Source of the DNA: Pontibacillus chungwhensis BH030062
Lineage (GTDB): Bacteria > Bacillota > Bacilli > Bacillales > BH030062
NCBI RefSeq assembly: GCF_000770675.1
Contig: NZ_AVBG01000004.1
Coordinates: 1 to 64,000 of the forward strand
Direction: 5' to 3'
Length of the DNA: 64,000 nt
How positions within the stretch are numbered: position 1 is the first letter of the stretch; each line of letters opens with the position of its first letter. Positions 8,141-18,034 of this stretch are shown piece after piece. Both the position numbers and the translations under genes were made by a program. The notes below the pieces were generated by a model. It did no database searches, was not told the origin of the DNA, and saw only the letters and a list, made by a program, of their open reading frames with translations.

Positions 8141-10093
8141 TTATTTTTTTACGATTTGAGTCTCATATGGCGCAAGTACTTTATCCATATACGATACTTC
8201 TTCTTCTGTATGATTCATAATAAATTGATATTCTTTTTCATCAACAACTCTAGTATACACTTCTACTCCAATTGGAGATTCTTCATAATCTATATTATGA
8301 TTCTCTACTACCTTTTTAACAAGTGGTCTAAGTCCCTCTACATCAAGTCCACCGCCAATGTAGAAAGCTTCTCCATCTCCATATGAATTCCTCGTAACTG
8401 CTGCATATTCTTTATAGAGGGAATCCGTATATCGGTAAATGGTTTCTGCACCCTCTGGTACAATCAGATCTCGCCATATATTCACATAACTCTCTTCTTG
8501 TGAAAGATCATGCTCTCCTTTAACGGAAAGGCGATGTTCTGCTGTTAATGATTCAATTTCCTCTACACGTATTCCGGTTAAATCTGCAACGGGGCCTGGT
8601 AAGGTCTGGCCAAAGTTTATGACATTATCTTTATCCTTCAAACCTGCTCGGAAAGAAAAGATTACCGTTCCACCTTGTTTTGCGAATTCTTTCAAACGAG
8701 TAGCTAATTCTTCATTCAGCACTTGCATAACGGGTACCAAAACTACCTTGTAGTTGGAAAAATCACGATCTGCCGGTATGACATCTAGTTTAGTATTTAA
8801 ATCATAAAAAGGCTGATACAGACGCATAAGCTCTTGATTAAAATGGAAGTCTTTACTTTGAGTTTGAGCACGCCAAGACCAAATATTATCATAATCGTAG
8901 AGCACTGCGATTTCTGCTTCAATAGGAGATTCTAATAGCTGATCGTACTTGCTCATTTCGGTAAAGACATCCTTCACCTCATGATACTTACGTCCATAAC
9001 GGTTATCATGATCTATAACTCCGTAACAGAATTGTTCCGCACCTCTAGTCATCCCACGCCACCTGAAGTAAAGCATATTTGAACACCCGTGAGCAAAAGC
9101 TTGATAAGACCACAGCTTTGCTTGATTAGGACGAGGTAGGTATCCAATGACATCATGGCCTTGTGCTCCCATCAGCTCTTCTACAATCCAGAAATTTTGA
9201 CCCTTCAATCCTCTATTGAAATCAAGTGTCATCGCTATTTCGCTAGGAGGTATGGGTTTTTCAAGACCTCCCCAAACTGGGTAATTATCATAGGAAACAA
9301 AGTCCATTGGTCGCAAATTCTCTTCATGGTCAAACCACTTATCAAAGAAACCACCAGAAACATTTGTCGTTATTTCTTGATGAGGACCTTTTTCTTCTCG
9401 AACAATTTCCGTCATTTGATGAGCATAGCTGTTAAGAGAGAAAGAGCGAAAACGGGCCCAATCTAATTTCAAACTTGGATTATGGGTGGTTATTGTAGGC
9501 GTAGGAGCAGGAATTTCCGTGAAATCATTGTAAGTCTGCCCCCAGAAAATAGTCCCCCAGCGTTCATTTAACTCTTGAATATCATTATATTTTTCCTTCA
9601 GGAACTTTTGGAATGCTCCCTTGCATTGATCACAATAGCATTGATCACTTCCTTCATGACCAAATTCATTATCGACTTGCCATACTACAATAGCTTCTTC
9701 ATTTCTATAATGCTTGACTAATTCACGAGTAATGCGGGCGCTATACTGACGATATTCCTCCGAGTTAAAGCAATATTGGCGTCTCCCACCAAACTCTCTC
9801 ACTGTTCCATATTCATCCTTTGAGAGAATGGAAGGAAATTTGTTAGCCAGCCAGGCAGGAAAGGTAGCTGTAGGTGTACCAAACATAACCTTAAAATCAT
9901 AGGCTTTAGCTTGCTCTATTACGTTATCAAAATAAGAGAAATCAAATTCTCCTTCTTTTGGTTCCATTACATGCCAAGCAAACTCACCGATCCGTATCAT
10001 ATTAGCTCCAAGACCTTTGATGCCTGTTAAATCTTCTTCCATCTGGCTAGATGGCCAATGTTCTGGATAATAATCCACTCCAAAATAGCTCAT
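8141..10093 (-). CDS. Beta-galactosidase, glycoside hydrolase family 42
   Basis: A 650-residue cytoplasmic enzyme that removes terminal beta-galactose from galactosides and oligosaccharides. The N-terminal (beta/alpha)8 barrel starts MSYFGVDYYPEHWP. The acid/base Glu is E143 in VWQVDNEFG and the nucleophile is E305 in FWIVEEL. C108, C152, C154 and C157 form the zinc site of many GH42 enzymes. The trimerisation domain (about 390-590) and the small C-terminal beta domain follow, giving the normal family length. GGAGG lies 7 bases before the ATG. It is downstream of the symporter gene (41 bases apart) and probably co-transcribed, so import and hydrolysis are linked. Control by the divergent ROK repressor is likely. 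Confidence 0.93.
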   Translation of the reverse strand: MSYFGVDYYPEHWPSSQMEEDLTGIKGLGANMIRIGEFAWHVMEPKEGEFDFSYFDNVIEQAKAYDFKVMFGTPTATFPAWLANKFPSILSKDEYGTVREFGGRRQYCFNSEEYRQYSARITRELVKHYRNEEAIVVWQVDNEFGHEGSDQCYCDQCKGAFQKFLKEKYNDIQELNERWGTIFWGQTYNDFTEIPAPTPTITTHNPSLKLDWARFRSFSLNSYAHQMTEIVREEKGPHQEITTNVSGGFFDKWFDHEENLRPMDFVSYDNYPVWGGLEKPIPPSEIAMTLDFNRGLKGQNFWIVEELMGAQGHDVIGYLPRPNQAKLWSYQAFAHGCSNMLYFRWRGMTRGAEQFCYGVIDHDNRYGRKYHEVKDVFTEMSKYDQLLESPIEAEIAVLYDYDNIWSWRAQTQSKDFHFNQELMRLYQPFYDLNTKLDVIPADRDFSNYKVVLVPVMQVLNEELATRLKEFAKQGGTVIFSFRAGLKDKDNVINFGQTLPGPVADLTGIRVEEIESLTAEHRLSVKGEHDLSQEESYVNIWRDLIVPEGAETIYRYTDSLYKEYAAVTRNSYGDGEAFYIGGGLDVEGLRPLVKKVVENHNIDYEESPIGVEVYTRVVDEKEYQFIMNHTEEEVSYMDKVLAPYETQIVKK

Positions 10094-10134
10094 ATAAAAA
10101 CCTCCAATATTTTTTTATTTAGGGTTTGCTTAGT

Positions 10135-11721
10135 TTATATAATCCCTATCGGTGACAGTAGTGTATAGATAATAATCATCGCTACAGTCGCCGCAATTCC
10201 CACTGGATAGACCAGCTTCCATGGTTGCATATCTACTTTCGCTTTTTCTTCTAAATGGAACTCTTCATTTCTTGGATATAGCTTGCCTATTAATAACATT
10301 AGAGTGGAGCATATAACGAATAGAATACCTAAGATATGAAGGAAATGTAACCCGGTATCCCACACTAACTGAGTCGTCGCGTAAGTAGAGATAAACACAA
10401 ACAAGGATACTTTCGCTGCAATTGCTGGCACTCGTTTTGTTAGATAACCCACAATCATAATCGTGAAGATCGGTACGTTATAAAAACCGTTTACCATCTG
10501 TAGGTATTGGAAAAATCCTTGTGGTACCAAATCTATTAAGGGAGCAATACAAATAGCGAATAAAGCAATTGCCGTACCGAAATATTTACCTTTACGAACC
10601 ACTTCTTTATCTGTAGCATTTGGATTTATATATGGCTTGTAAATATTTAAAGCAATTAATGTAACGGATGAGTTTAGTGCTGAGTTAAAGGAAGAAAGGA
10701 TAGCCCCAAATAATACAGCAGCAAAAAAGCCTACTAAAGGTGTTGGCAATATCTCATTAACAAGTCTTGGATAAGCATTTGTTGGTTCTAGGTCAGGACC
10801 AAACATATTGAAAGCGATAATACCAGGTAGAATAAGGAAAACCGGGCCCAATAATTTTAAGAAGGCCGCAATCAAAACTCCTTTTTGCCCTTCTTTCAAA
10901 CTTTTAGCTGAAATGGCACGCTGCATAATATGTTGGGCAGTACCCCAATAAAAGAGGTTCACAAGCAACATTCCTGTAAACATCGTGCTAAATGGTACAG
11001 GACTATCAGAATCGCCAATGGAATTCATCTTCTCAGGGGAATCTTGCAAGATTGTGTTGAAACCAGCACCAATCGAACCATCTCCAAGAACGTATAACCC
11101 AATAACCGGAATCAGTAACCCACCAAGCAAAAGTCCAACACCATTTATCGAATCGGAAACGGCAACCGCTTTCAAACCTCCAAAAATTGCGTAAATAGAT
11201 CCTACAATTCCTATACCTAGTACAGTAAGGTATAAAGATGGAAGTCTACCAATCCCAAGAGTTTCTGGTATGTTGAACAAGCCATTAATGGCAACCGCTC
11301 CAGAATATAAAATTGGAGGTAATAGATTAAATATATACCCAAATAAGAATAGAATGGTTACAATCTGCTTTGTACCGAAATCATAACGATCTTCTAGAAA
11401 ATCAGGAATTGTTGTAATTCCACCTTTTAAATATTTCGGTAAAAGAAAGAACGCTACAATAACTAATGCAATGGCAGCACCTACTTCCCAACCCATTACA
11501 GCAATGGTGGTGGAATAACCTTGAGCGTTCAGTCCAATTAATTGTTCGGTGGATAGATTGGTTAACATTAAAGAGCCTGCAATAGTCCAAGCTCCAAGAC
11601 TTCTACCACCTAAAAAGTACCCATCATGTGAATTCAAATCTTCTTTTCTCGTAATGTAATAGGAAATTAGAGCAACTAAACCAGTGAAAAATAAAAAAGA
11701 CACGATCGTAAACAGATTCAT
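10135..11721 (-). CDS. Sodium/solute symporter (SSS family), probably for galactosides
   Basis: A 528-residue membrane carrier with about 14 hydrophobic segments. The ATG at 11721 (AAAGGGGAG, 7 bases upstream) starts MNLFTIVSFLFFTGL. The pattern GGRSLGAWTIAGSLMLTNLSTEQLIGLNAQ is typical of the SSS family: the first core helix of the LeuT fold, with a Ser/Thr-rich sodium-site region. A second conserved stretch, FNSALNSSVTLIALNIYKP, is also typical. The family couples sodium entry to sugar uptake, which suits a salt-tolerant host. Substrate assignment as galactose or a galactoside is inferred from the next gene (GH42) and from alpha-galactosidase beyond the regulator. It is the first gene of a two-gene operon. 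Confidence 0.88.
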   Translation of the reverse strand: MNLFTIVSFLFFTGLVALISYYITRKEDLNSHDGYFLGGRSLGAWTIAGSLMLTNLSTEQLIGLNAQGYSTTIAVMGWEVGAAIALVIVAFFLLPKYLKGGITTIPDFLEDRYDFGTKQIVTILFLFGYIFNLLPPILYSGAVAINGLFNIPETLGIGRLPSLYLTVLGIGIVGSIYAIFGGLKAVAVSDSINGVGLLLGGLLIPVIGLYVLGDGSIGAGFNTILQDSPEKMNSIGDSDSPVPFSTMFTGMLLVNLFYWGTAQHIMQRAISAKSLKEGQKGVLIAAFLKLLGPVFLILPGIIAFNMFGPDLEPTNAYPRLVNEILPTPLVGFFAAVLFGAILSSFNSALNSSVTLIALNIYKPYINPNATDKEVVRKGKYFGTAIALFAICIAPLIDLVPQGFFQYLQMVNGFYNVPIFTIMIVGYLTKRVPAIAAKVSLFVFISTYATTQLVWDTGLHFLHILGILFVICSTLMLLIGKLYPRNEEFHLEEKAKVDMQPWKLVYPVGIAATVAMIIIYTLLSPIGII

Positions 11722-12220
11722 ATAGTTCTCCCCTTTTATCAAACTTTACTTTAAATTACACGAGCATAAGACTTCTTAAATAACGCATCCCTATCCCTTG
11801 CTTTCTAAAGACATTCATTTTGTTTTTATTCAACCGCACAATCCTTAACCCAAAATCATTCTGTCTATGTATCCTTTCGTATTGTCTTATTTGGATAAAA
11901 TTAATGCGCTTTCAAAAAACTTAATAAATTAATTTAATTAACTTAATGCTAAGTTATCATAAGAAATAAACTCTGAAAAGTTTTTTTAAAAATTTTATGA
12001 CAAATTTTATATTTTTGCTCTTTAACAAGATATAGGCTACTATTTGTTTCCCCCCTACTAATACCAACAGTTTTAAGTTGCAAAATACTCTCACTAAAGC
12101 CATTCATTATACAACCTTAGAATAAAAATTTTAAAACTCATTTTTAAATACTTCGTTAAATTAATTTACTTTCATATATGATATAGTGAAACTACAGACG
12201 GAATACCTAGGAGAGATTAT
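11722..12220. promoter_or_regulatory. Divergent control region with two candidate ROK operators
   Basis: This AT-rich region lies between the symporter and ROK genes. The self-complementary core AAATTAATTTA occurs at 11926-11936 and 12158-12168, the second about 50 bases before the regulator ATG. ROK repressors of the XylR/NagC type bind AT-rich palindromes of this sort. This is inference from position and symmetry; no footprint data are known to me. Confidence 0.5.
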
Positions 12221-13450
12221 ATGTCTACAAAATATACACGCGGTAGCTTTCAACTTATGAAGTCAATCAACCGCTCGGTTATTCTAAATATGATTCGCTC
12301 AAAAGGGCCCATTTCCCGTGCAGATATAGCCAAACAAACAAATTTAACTCCTCCCACTGTTAGTAACATCGTGAAAGAGCTACTTGATAGTCAATTCGTT
12401 GTAGAAACGACTCAAGGTTCTTCACAAGGGGGCAGGAAGCCTACATATCTTGAAATCAACGCGAATCAATTTTTTATTATGGGTATAGATGTAGGGCGTT
12501 ACCATATAAAATTTGTAATCACTAATCTTTATGGTGAATTAGTTGAACAACTGATGCTTGATATCCAAGCACAACCAGAAGCTAATGACCTAATTGAAAA
12601 GATGAAAGAAGGAATCTATCAGATCATGCAAAAGGGGGGCAGGAATAAGGACAAGTACTTAGGAATTGGCGTGGCTATGCACGGCATAGTTGATGTAAAT
12701 ACAGGTGTATCTTTATTTGCCCCATCTTTCCAAACACACAATATCCCTATACAAGAAGAGCTAGCTAAGGAGTTTTCCATGATGGTTCATGTTGAGAATG
12801 ATGCAAAAGCTATGACACTTGGGGAATGGTGGTTAGGAAATGGAAATGACGAAGATAATATCGTAGGAATAAATGTTGGTCACGGGATCGGTGCCGGGAT
12901 TATGATTAGAGGCGAATTATTTCAGGGCGCTAATTTTATAGCTGGAGAAATTGGCCACATGACCATTGACCTATCTGGACCAAAATGCAGCTGCGGAAAT
13001 TATGGATGCCTTCAAACTCTTGCTGCGGGACCTGCCATCGCTCAACGTGCCATAAAAGAATTAAAAGCCGGGAATACATCAATGATTACAGATATAGTTC
13101 AAGGAGATCTAGAACGGGTAAACGGGGAAATCGTATTTGAAGCTGCTACAAGAGGGGATGAATTTAGTCAAGAATTATTGAAACAAACTGGAAGGTACTT
13201 AGGTATTGGGCTGACCAACCTCATTCATACCATTAACCCTAACCGTATCATTATTGGTGGAGGGGTTTCACATGCAGGTGAATTTATTTTGGATAGCCTC
13301 CAGGAGACTATTCAAGCAAGAATTATTACTGACGCTGCTAAAGAGACAGAAATTGTTCCATCACAATTAGGAGATAATGCCTCTGCTATTGGCGCGTGTG
13401 TCCTTATTTTACAAAACTTCTTTCATGGTGGAAAACAAGTTTCACAATAA
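12221..13450 (+). CDS. ROK-family transcriptional repressor (XylR/NagC type)
   Basis: 409 residues. The N-terminal winged helix (residues about 15-75, with ISRADIAKQTNLTPPTVSNIV) is followed by a sugar-kinase-like ROK domain with the phosphate loop MGIDVGRYHIKFVI, GVAMHGIVD, VENDAKAM and GHGIGAGI. The zinc site is GHMTIDL then CSCGNYGCLQ (C-x-C-x4-C). The ribosome site is AGGAGA. Regulators like this usually repress sugar-use genes and release DNA when the sugar binds. It is divergent from the symporter-GH42 operon and convergent with alpha-galactosidase, so it probably controls the galactoside locus and itself. The effector is not known. Confidence 0.9.
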   Translation: MSTKYTRGSFQLMKSINRSVILNMIRSKGPISRADIAKQTNLTPPTVSNIVKELLDSQFVVETTQGSSQGGRKPTYLEINANQFFIMGIDVGRYHIKFVITNLYGELVEQLMLDIQAQPEANDLIEKMKEGIYQIMQKGGRNKDKYLGIGVAMHGIVDVNTGVSLFAPSFQTHNIPIQEELAKEFSMMVHVENDAKAMTLGEWWLGNGNDEDNIVGINVGHGIGAGIMIRGELFQGANFIAGEIGHMTIDLSGPKCSCGNYGCLQTLAAGPAIAQRAIKELKAGNTSMITDIVQGDLERVNGEIVFEAATRGDEFSQELLKQTGRYLGIGLTNLIHTINPNRIIIGGGVSHAGEFILDSLQETIQARIITDAAKETEIVPSQLGDNASAIGACVLILQNFFHGGKQVSQ

Positions 13451-13540
13451 TTTCTCATATTAAAACTCTGTTACTATTTAGTGTTGCACCGACTTAGAGT
13501 GATTAAAAGATCATAGCGGTATCACAAACAAAGCCCCATA

Positions 13541-13580
13541 AAAAGGAGAGTACTCATTTTGATAGAGTACTCTCCTTTTT
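13541..13580. terminator. Bidirectional terminator between ROK and alpha-galactosidase genes
   Basis: A 15-bp perfect stem AAAAGGAGAGTACTC / GAGTACTCTCCTTTT (13541-13555 with 13565-13579) has A and T runs at its ends and serves both convergent genes. Confidence 0.88.
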
Positions 13581-13592
13581 CATTAGACTCCC

Positions 13593-15851
13593 TTACATTT
13601 TCTTCAAAACCCACAGTTTAGAAGTGAAGTCCCCAGATTCTTTAATCCCTCCTGCTTGTGTTCCGGAATACCCTGAGCCAAGGTCAAGCCCTGCATACAT
13701 GATTTCATCACCAAATCGTTCTGCAGTTTCCTGCTCCACTCTATAGTCTTCGTAGGAGTTTATTTCATATAATTTGTATTTTGCCGTAGGTTCTAGCCCC
13801 TTTAGCTGAAGACGTTTAAACCCATCATTAGCTCTAGCAAGGATTTGGTAGTATCCTATAATAGCAGTTGATTGATCCTCAGAAACAACCATCCATGCGG
13901 TTTGATTCTTCTCCCCCTCAAATGGAGTCAGTAATCGATAAAAGTTTCCTGTTTGAATCAAATGACGATATTGTTTGTAAAAGTCAATCTGAGCTTTTAC
14001 TTCTTCCTTCTCTGCTTCACTCATTTTGGAAACATCTAATTCATATCCAAACATACCGAAAAACGCAACTTCTGCTCGTGTTTTCAAAGAAGTGAGCCTG
14101 CGTACTTGATGATTTGGAACCTCAGAGACGTGTGCTCCAATAGAACTTAATGGATAAACAAAAGATGTTCCATACTGAATTTTTAACCGTTCTATTGCAT
14201 CTGTATCATCACTTGTCCACGTTTGCGGTGCATAATAAAGCATACCTGGATCGAATCTAGCTCCCCCGCTTGCACATGATTCAAATAAAACGTCTGGGAA
14301 TTCTGATGTTAACCTTTCATAGAGATCATAGACTCCCAAAATATAGCGGTGAGGAACTTCTTTTTGGCGGTCAGAGGAAAGGGCTTGAGAACTTATTTCT
14401 GTCATATAACGATTCATATCCCATTTCACGTACTTGATTTCTGCCTCACGTAAAAGAGTTGCCATCTGATTGTAGATATAATCTACTACTTCTTGTCGCG
14501 AAAAATCTAAAACAAATTGGTTTCTCCCATGAGACATCGCCCTGCCATGCACATAAATTAACCAATCAGGGTGATCTTCATAGAGTTTACTAGCTTTAGA
14601 CACCATTTCTGGCTCAAACCAAAGTCCAAAATCTAACCCAAGGTCTGTTACTTTTTCAGACAACCCTTTTATACCATTTGGAAGTTTACTTTGATCCACA
14701 AACCAATCACCAAGGGAGGTAGTATCATCATCTCGTTTTCCAAACCACCCATCATCTAAAACAAATAGCTCTACCCCTAAATTTTTCGCTTCTAAAGCTA
14801 TATCTAGTATCTTGTCTTCGTCAAAATCAAAATACGTTGCTTCCCAATTGTTTAACAATATCGGTCTTGTCTTATCACGCCATTCTCCTCTTACCAAACG
14901 ATTGCGATACAAATGATGATAGGTTTGACTCATGCCATTTAAACCTTGATCTGAATACACGAGAACAGCTTCAGGAGATTGAAAACTTTCATATTGATCT
15001 AATTTCCAGCTGAAATCGAAAGGTTGGATTCCAATCGATGCACGAGCCATATCATAATGATCCACTTCTACTTGAGCTAAGAAATTCCCACTATAAACAA
15101 GACTGAAGCCATAGACTTCACCCTGATCTTCTGATGTATGCTTCCTTTTCAATGCATAAAAAGGATTTTGCTGGCTAGAACTCGTTCCTCGAGTACTCCC
15201 AATTGACTGGATACCACTTTCTAAGGCACGTTCTTTCACGTGCCTTTCCCGTGACCAACTTCCTGATAACTGAACCATATCAAAATTAGAATCAAAGAAA
15301 TCAATGGAAGCACTTAGTGCACGATCAAGTTGAAAAGATTGTGAGCCTTGGTTGATAATCTTGGAAGACCTTGTAATGACTGCGTAGTTCTTGAAAATCG
15401 TATAATATAAAACCAACTCCGCTTGAAGAATAGGATCATATAATGAAATTTCAAGCGTTTCTGCTTCATTTTCATCTTCCGTATATGTTTGAGGTAGTCC
15501 TCTCAGCTCAGGCTTCCCTTTATACACTTTGTAGGATTGATAATTAAAATCACTAATACGACTCCCATTTTCTTGCTCAATGTGCAACGCAGGGTAACGA
15601 TAATCAGTAGTGCCATAAACAGGGTATTCTTGTTGAACTAAATCTAATGAGAAATTCAGATCCCCTTCGTACACATAAGAGGTTGTTACCCTCTCCCCCT
15701 CCTTATACATATAAGAGAAATCATCTGAATGACTTATGCGCTTCCCAAAATAAAGATGCCCTAAATGGCCATTCTGTAAGATATGGATAATATAACTTAC
15801 TTTATCATTTTGTAAGTGAAACTGTTTTTTATGTTCATTTACAAGTATCAT
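13593..15851 (-). CDS. Alpha-galactosidase, glycoside hydrolase family 36
   Basis: A 752-residue enzyme that releases alpha-1,6-galactose from melibiose, raffinose and related sugars. An N-terminal beta-sandwich (about 1-330) precedes the barrel, with LLNNWEATYFDFDE, FVLDDGWFG, the nucleophile D478 in YVKWDMNR and acid/base D548 in TWTSDDTDA. These positions match those I recall for the well-studied Geobacillus enzymes. A C-terminal beta domain closes the protein. There is no signal peptide, so it acts in the cytoplasm and its sugars must be imported. The site AAAGGGG lies 10 bases before the ATG. It is a single gene facing the ROK regulator across a shared terminator. Confidence 0.94.
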   Translation of the reverse strand: MILVNEHKKQFHLQNDKVSYIIHILQNGHLGHLYFGKRISHSDDFSYMYKEGERVTTSYVYEGDLNFSLDLVQQEYPVYGTTDYRYPALHIEQENGSRISDFNYQSYKVYKGKPELRGLPQTYTEDENEAETLEISLYDPILQAELVLYYTIFKNYAVITRSSKIINQGSQSFQLDRALSASIDFFDSNFDMVQLSGSWSRERHVKERALESGIQSIGSTRGTSSSQQNPFYALKRKHTSEDQGEVYGFSLVYSGNFLAQVEVDHYDMARASIGIQPFDFSWKLDQYESFQSPEAVLVYSDQGLNGMSQTYHHLYRNRLVRGEWRDKTRPILLNNWEATYFDFDEDKILDIALEAKNLGVELFVLDDGWFGKRDDDTTSLGDWFVDQSKLPNGIKGLSEKVTDLGLDFGLWFEPEMVSKASKLYEDHPDWLIYVHGRAMSHGRNQFVLDFSRQEVVDYIYNQMATLLREAEIKYVKWDMNRYMTEISSQALSSDRQKEVPHRYILGVYDLYERLTSEFPDVLFESCASGGARFDPGMLYYAPQTWTSDDTDAIERLKIQYGTSFVYPLSSIGAHVSEVPNHQVRRLTSLKTRAEVAFFGMFGYELDVSKMSEAEKEEVKAQIDFYKQYRHLIQTGNFYRLLTPFEGEKNQTAWMVVSEDQSTAIIGYYQILARANDGFKRLQLKGLEPTAKYKLYEINSYEDYRVEQETAERFGDEIMYAGLDLGSGYSGTQAGGIKESGDFTSKLWVLKKM

Positions 15852-16129
15852 TATGTAAAAACCCCTTTATGTAATTATTTCCTACTTCTTCATGATAAAG
15901 TGTTATCTATCTCTTAACAATCGATAAAAATATAATTTCTTTAACAATAGACTTTATCTTTAAATCAGATATATAAACACACATCGGGAGAAGACACATG
16001 GAAAAGAGTAAAATTATAATAAGGTATTAATAGCTCCCTAGCTCCTAACAAGTTCATTTATATCTATATGACTCCACTTTTGTACGTTGTAATAGAACTA
16101 AAGCCAAAAAAACAAATGGAGGGATCGAT

Positions 16130-17248
16130 TTGAAGATTGTCATTGCACCCGATTCATACAAAGGAAGTCTCGAATCAAGCGAAGTCGCTCATCATATTGC
16201 GCGCGCTTTTAAAGACGTGCATCCAGAGCTTACAGTAATTCAAAAACCAATGGCAGATGGTGGTGAGGGAACGCTTGATGCGCTTGCAGCTGCAACGGAT
16301 CATAAGCGTCAGTCCATCCGCTTAACTGGACCTCTTGGTGATCCGATCGACTCAAGTTACTTGATTCTTGAAGATGGTACGGTCGCAATTGAGGCGGCTA
16401 GCGTTCTTGGTCTTACCCTTGTGCCAACCGACCAACGAAATCCTGAACGGACAACAAGTTACGGACTAGGCGAAGCGATTCTTGATGCATTAGAGCGTGG
16501 GTATCGCACATTTATGATTGCCCTTGGCGGAAGTTCTACCAATGACGGTGGTCTTGGTATTTTACAAGCATTAGGCCTTCACGTTCAGGGCAAACAAGGA
16601 AAACCGGTTGGGTCACTTAGTAAAGACCTTTACCACATTGATTCGGTTGATAAGAGTACACTAGACCCTCGTTTAGAAGAATGTACGTTCAGAGTTGCAT
16701 GCGACGTTTCCAATCCTCTTACAAGACCGAATGGAGCAAGTCATGTTTATGGACCACAAAAAGGAGCCTCAGAAGAGCAGGTAAACCAGTTAGATGAGGC
16801 CCTCGGTAAGTGGGGACGCCTTTTAAATGAAGACAATATGGAAACGCCGGGCGCTGGAGCTGCCGGGGGCTTGGGTTTTGCTTTTCTAACCTTAGGTGGA
16901 GAACTTGAATCAGGAGCTAAGCTTGTGTCAGAAGCGATTAAACTAGAGGAATCCATGAAGGATGCAGACCTTCTTATTACTGGAGAAGGGAAATCTGATG
17001 AGCAAACGCTGTATGGAAAAGCGCCTGCCTACGTTGCGGATTTAGCTGCGGAGTATGGTATACCAGCGATTTTGTTATCTGGAAGTATAGAAGGAGACCG
17101 TGATCAACTACGGAGCACATTCATGAGTAGCTTCTCTATTGTGCCAAACATCATTAGCTTAGAAGATTGTATGAATCATGCTTCAAATTACCTCTATGAC
17201 ACAAGCATTGAAATTGCTCGACTTTGGGGGCATATAGTAGAACGGTAA
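16130..17248 (+). CDS. glxK: Glycerate kinase, GlxK/GarK family
   Basis: A 372-residue kinase that phosphorylates D-glycerate with ATP and feeds it into glycolysis. The TTG start at 16130 has GGAGGG eight bases before it and gives the typical N-terminus MKIVIAPDSYKGSL. Family signatures include KPMADGGEGT, FMIALGGSSTNDGGLGILQALG, PGAGAAGGLGFA and LLITGEGKSDEQT. The length is normal. It is a single gene. Its codons are richer in G and C than those of the neighbouring sugar locus, which may reflect expression or a different history. Which product (2- or 3-phosphoglycerate) is formed cannot be read from the sequence. Confidence 0.93.
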   Translation: MKIVIAPDSYKGSLESSEVAHHIARAFKDVHPELTVIQKPMADGGEGTLDALAAATDHKRQSIRLTGPLGDPIDSSYLILEDGTVAIEAASVLGLTLVPTDQRNPERTTSYGLGEAILDALERGYRTFMIALGGSSTNDGGLGILQALGLHVQGKQGKPVGSLSKDLYHIDSVDKSTLDPRLEECTFRVACDVSNPLTRPNGASHVYGPQKGASEEQVNQLDEALGKWGRLLNEDNMETPGAGAAGGLGFAFLTLGGELESGAKLVSEAIKLEESMKDADLLITGEGKSDEQTLYGKAPAYVADLAAEYGIPAILLSGSIEGDRDQLRSTFMSSFSIVPNIISLEDCMNHASNYLYDTSIEIARLWGHIVER

Positions 17249-17279
17249 CCGGGACAAAGGGACAGGTTAATTGTCCCGG
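17249..17279. repeat. GGGACA hairpin repeat
   Basis: A perfect 9-bp inverted repeat CCGGGACAA / TTGTCCCGG starts immediately after the glxK stop and encloses AGGGACAGGTTAA. A close relative is at 36776-36796, and a related GAACC / GGTTC hairpin follows at about 17283-17301. Confidence 0.6.
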
Positions 17280-17370
17280 TGTGAACCGAGGGGACGGGTT
17301 CAACTATGTACGAAGGGAGCCGCCCTTCTGAATCCACAGCTGATAGGGGGATTAACATCCGTTCTCTAAC

Positions 17371-17402
17371 ACCGCCGAGCGTCCGAGCACGTACTCGGCG
17401 GT
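17371..17402 (+). terminator. Terminator downstream of glxK
   Basis: A 9-bp GC-rich stem ACCGCCGAG / CTCGGCGGT (17371-17379 with 17394-17402) is followed by TTTCCTT. It lies 120 bases past glxK, before the convergent next gene. Confidence 0.7.
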
Positions 17403-17469
17403 TTCCTTAAATTTGACTCAGTAATAGACACAGCGTTTATCTTTTAAAAATCCCCCTTCTAAGATAAGG

Positions 17470-17970
17470 TTATTTTGTTGTTTTTTCCAAAGCAACTTTA
17501 GTACAATCTATCTTTTTAGAAGGTTCATTTTCTCCGATATAAAACGTCGACAGGTTTTCATATACTACTCTTTCTCCTTCTTCATTAACCTTCGCTCCGG
17601 AGGGAGAAGTTTCCATATAAATGTTTTCAGGAGGTATCTTAACCTTTTCCTCTCCATCTACATAAAAATAGTCGACCTTTATATAACCAGAAGTGTTCTC
17701 TCTTTCCCAACCGAAATTATGCGGTGATGACGTTTCAGATAAACCGTCTACTGAAAATGAATGTGTAATGGTGTTATCTTCAATCTCTAGAGGTTCAGCA
17801 CCTTCGACTTTATATATTACAGCGAAACATCCTTCTTTTCCCTCAGGGATTAAATACTGAACATCGGGACCAGTCTTTGAACTTTGGAATTTAGACCAAC
17901 CGAGTACACCCAATATGAATACAAGAAATATAACAGGAAGGCTAAAAATAATTTTTTTCACACTAATCAC
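17470..17970 (-). CDS. Membrane-anchored protein, DUF6843-like
   Basis: 166 residues with an uncleaved-looking N-terminal hydrophobic segment (residues 5-25) and no lipobox. The outer domain opens VQYLIPEGKEGCFAVIYKVEG, includes SSPHNFGWE and YFYVDGEEK, and ends with a Cys that could pair with C48 in a disulfide. I recall this pattern from Bacillus proteins annotated DUF6843, but cannot confirm it. No function is known. It is divergent from the next small secreted protein with only a short gap, so the two promoters lie close together. Confidence 0.65.
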   Translation of the reverse strand: MISVKKIIFSLPVIFLVFILGVLGWSKFQSSKTGPDVQYLIPEGKEGCFAVIYKVEGAEPLEIEDNTITHSFSVDGLSETSSPHNFGWERENTSGYIKVDYFYVDGEEKVKIPPENIYMETSPSGAKVNEEGERVVYENLSTFYIGENEPSKKIDCTKVALEKTTK

Positions 17971-18034
17971 CTCTTACCAACAAGTATATAGTCTGATAAA
18001 CTAAATCATGGAAAAATATAATGGAGGAATAATT

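Noticed and set aside
9155-9466. 103-codon plus-strand ORF
   Set aside because: Antisense to the catalytic part of the GH42 gene with no start signal.
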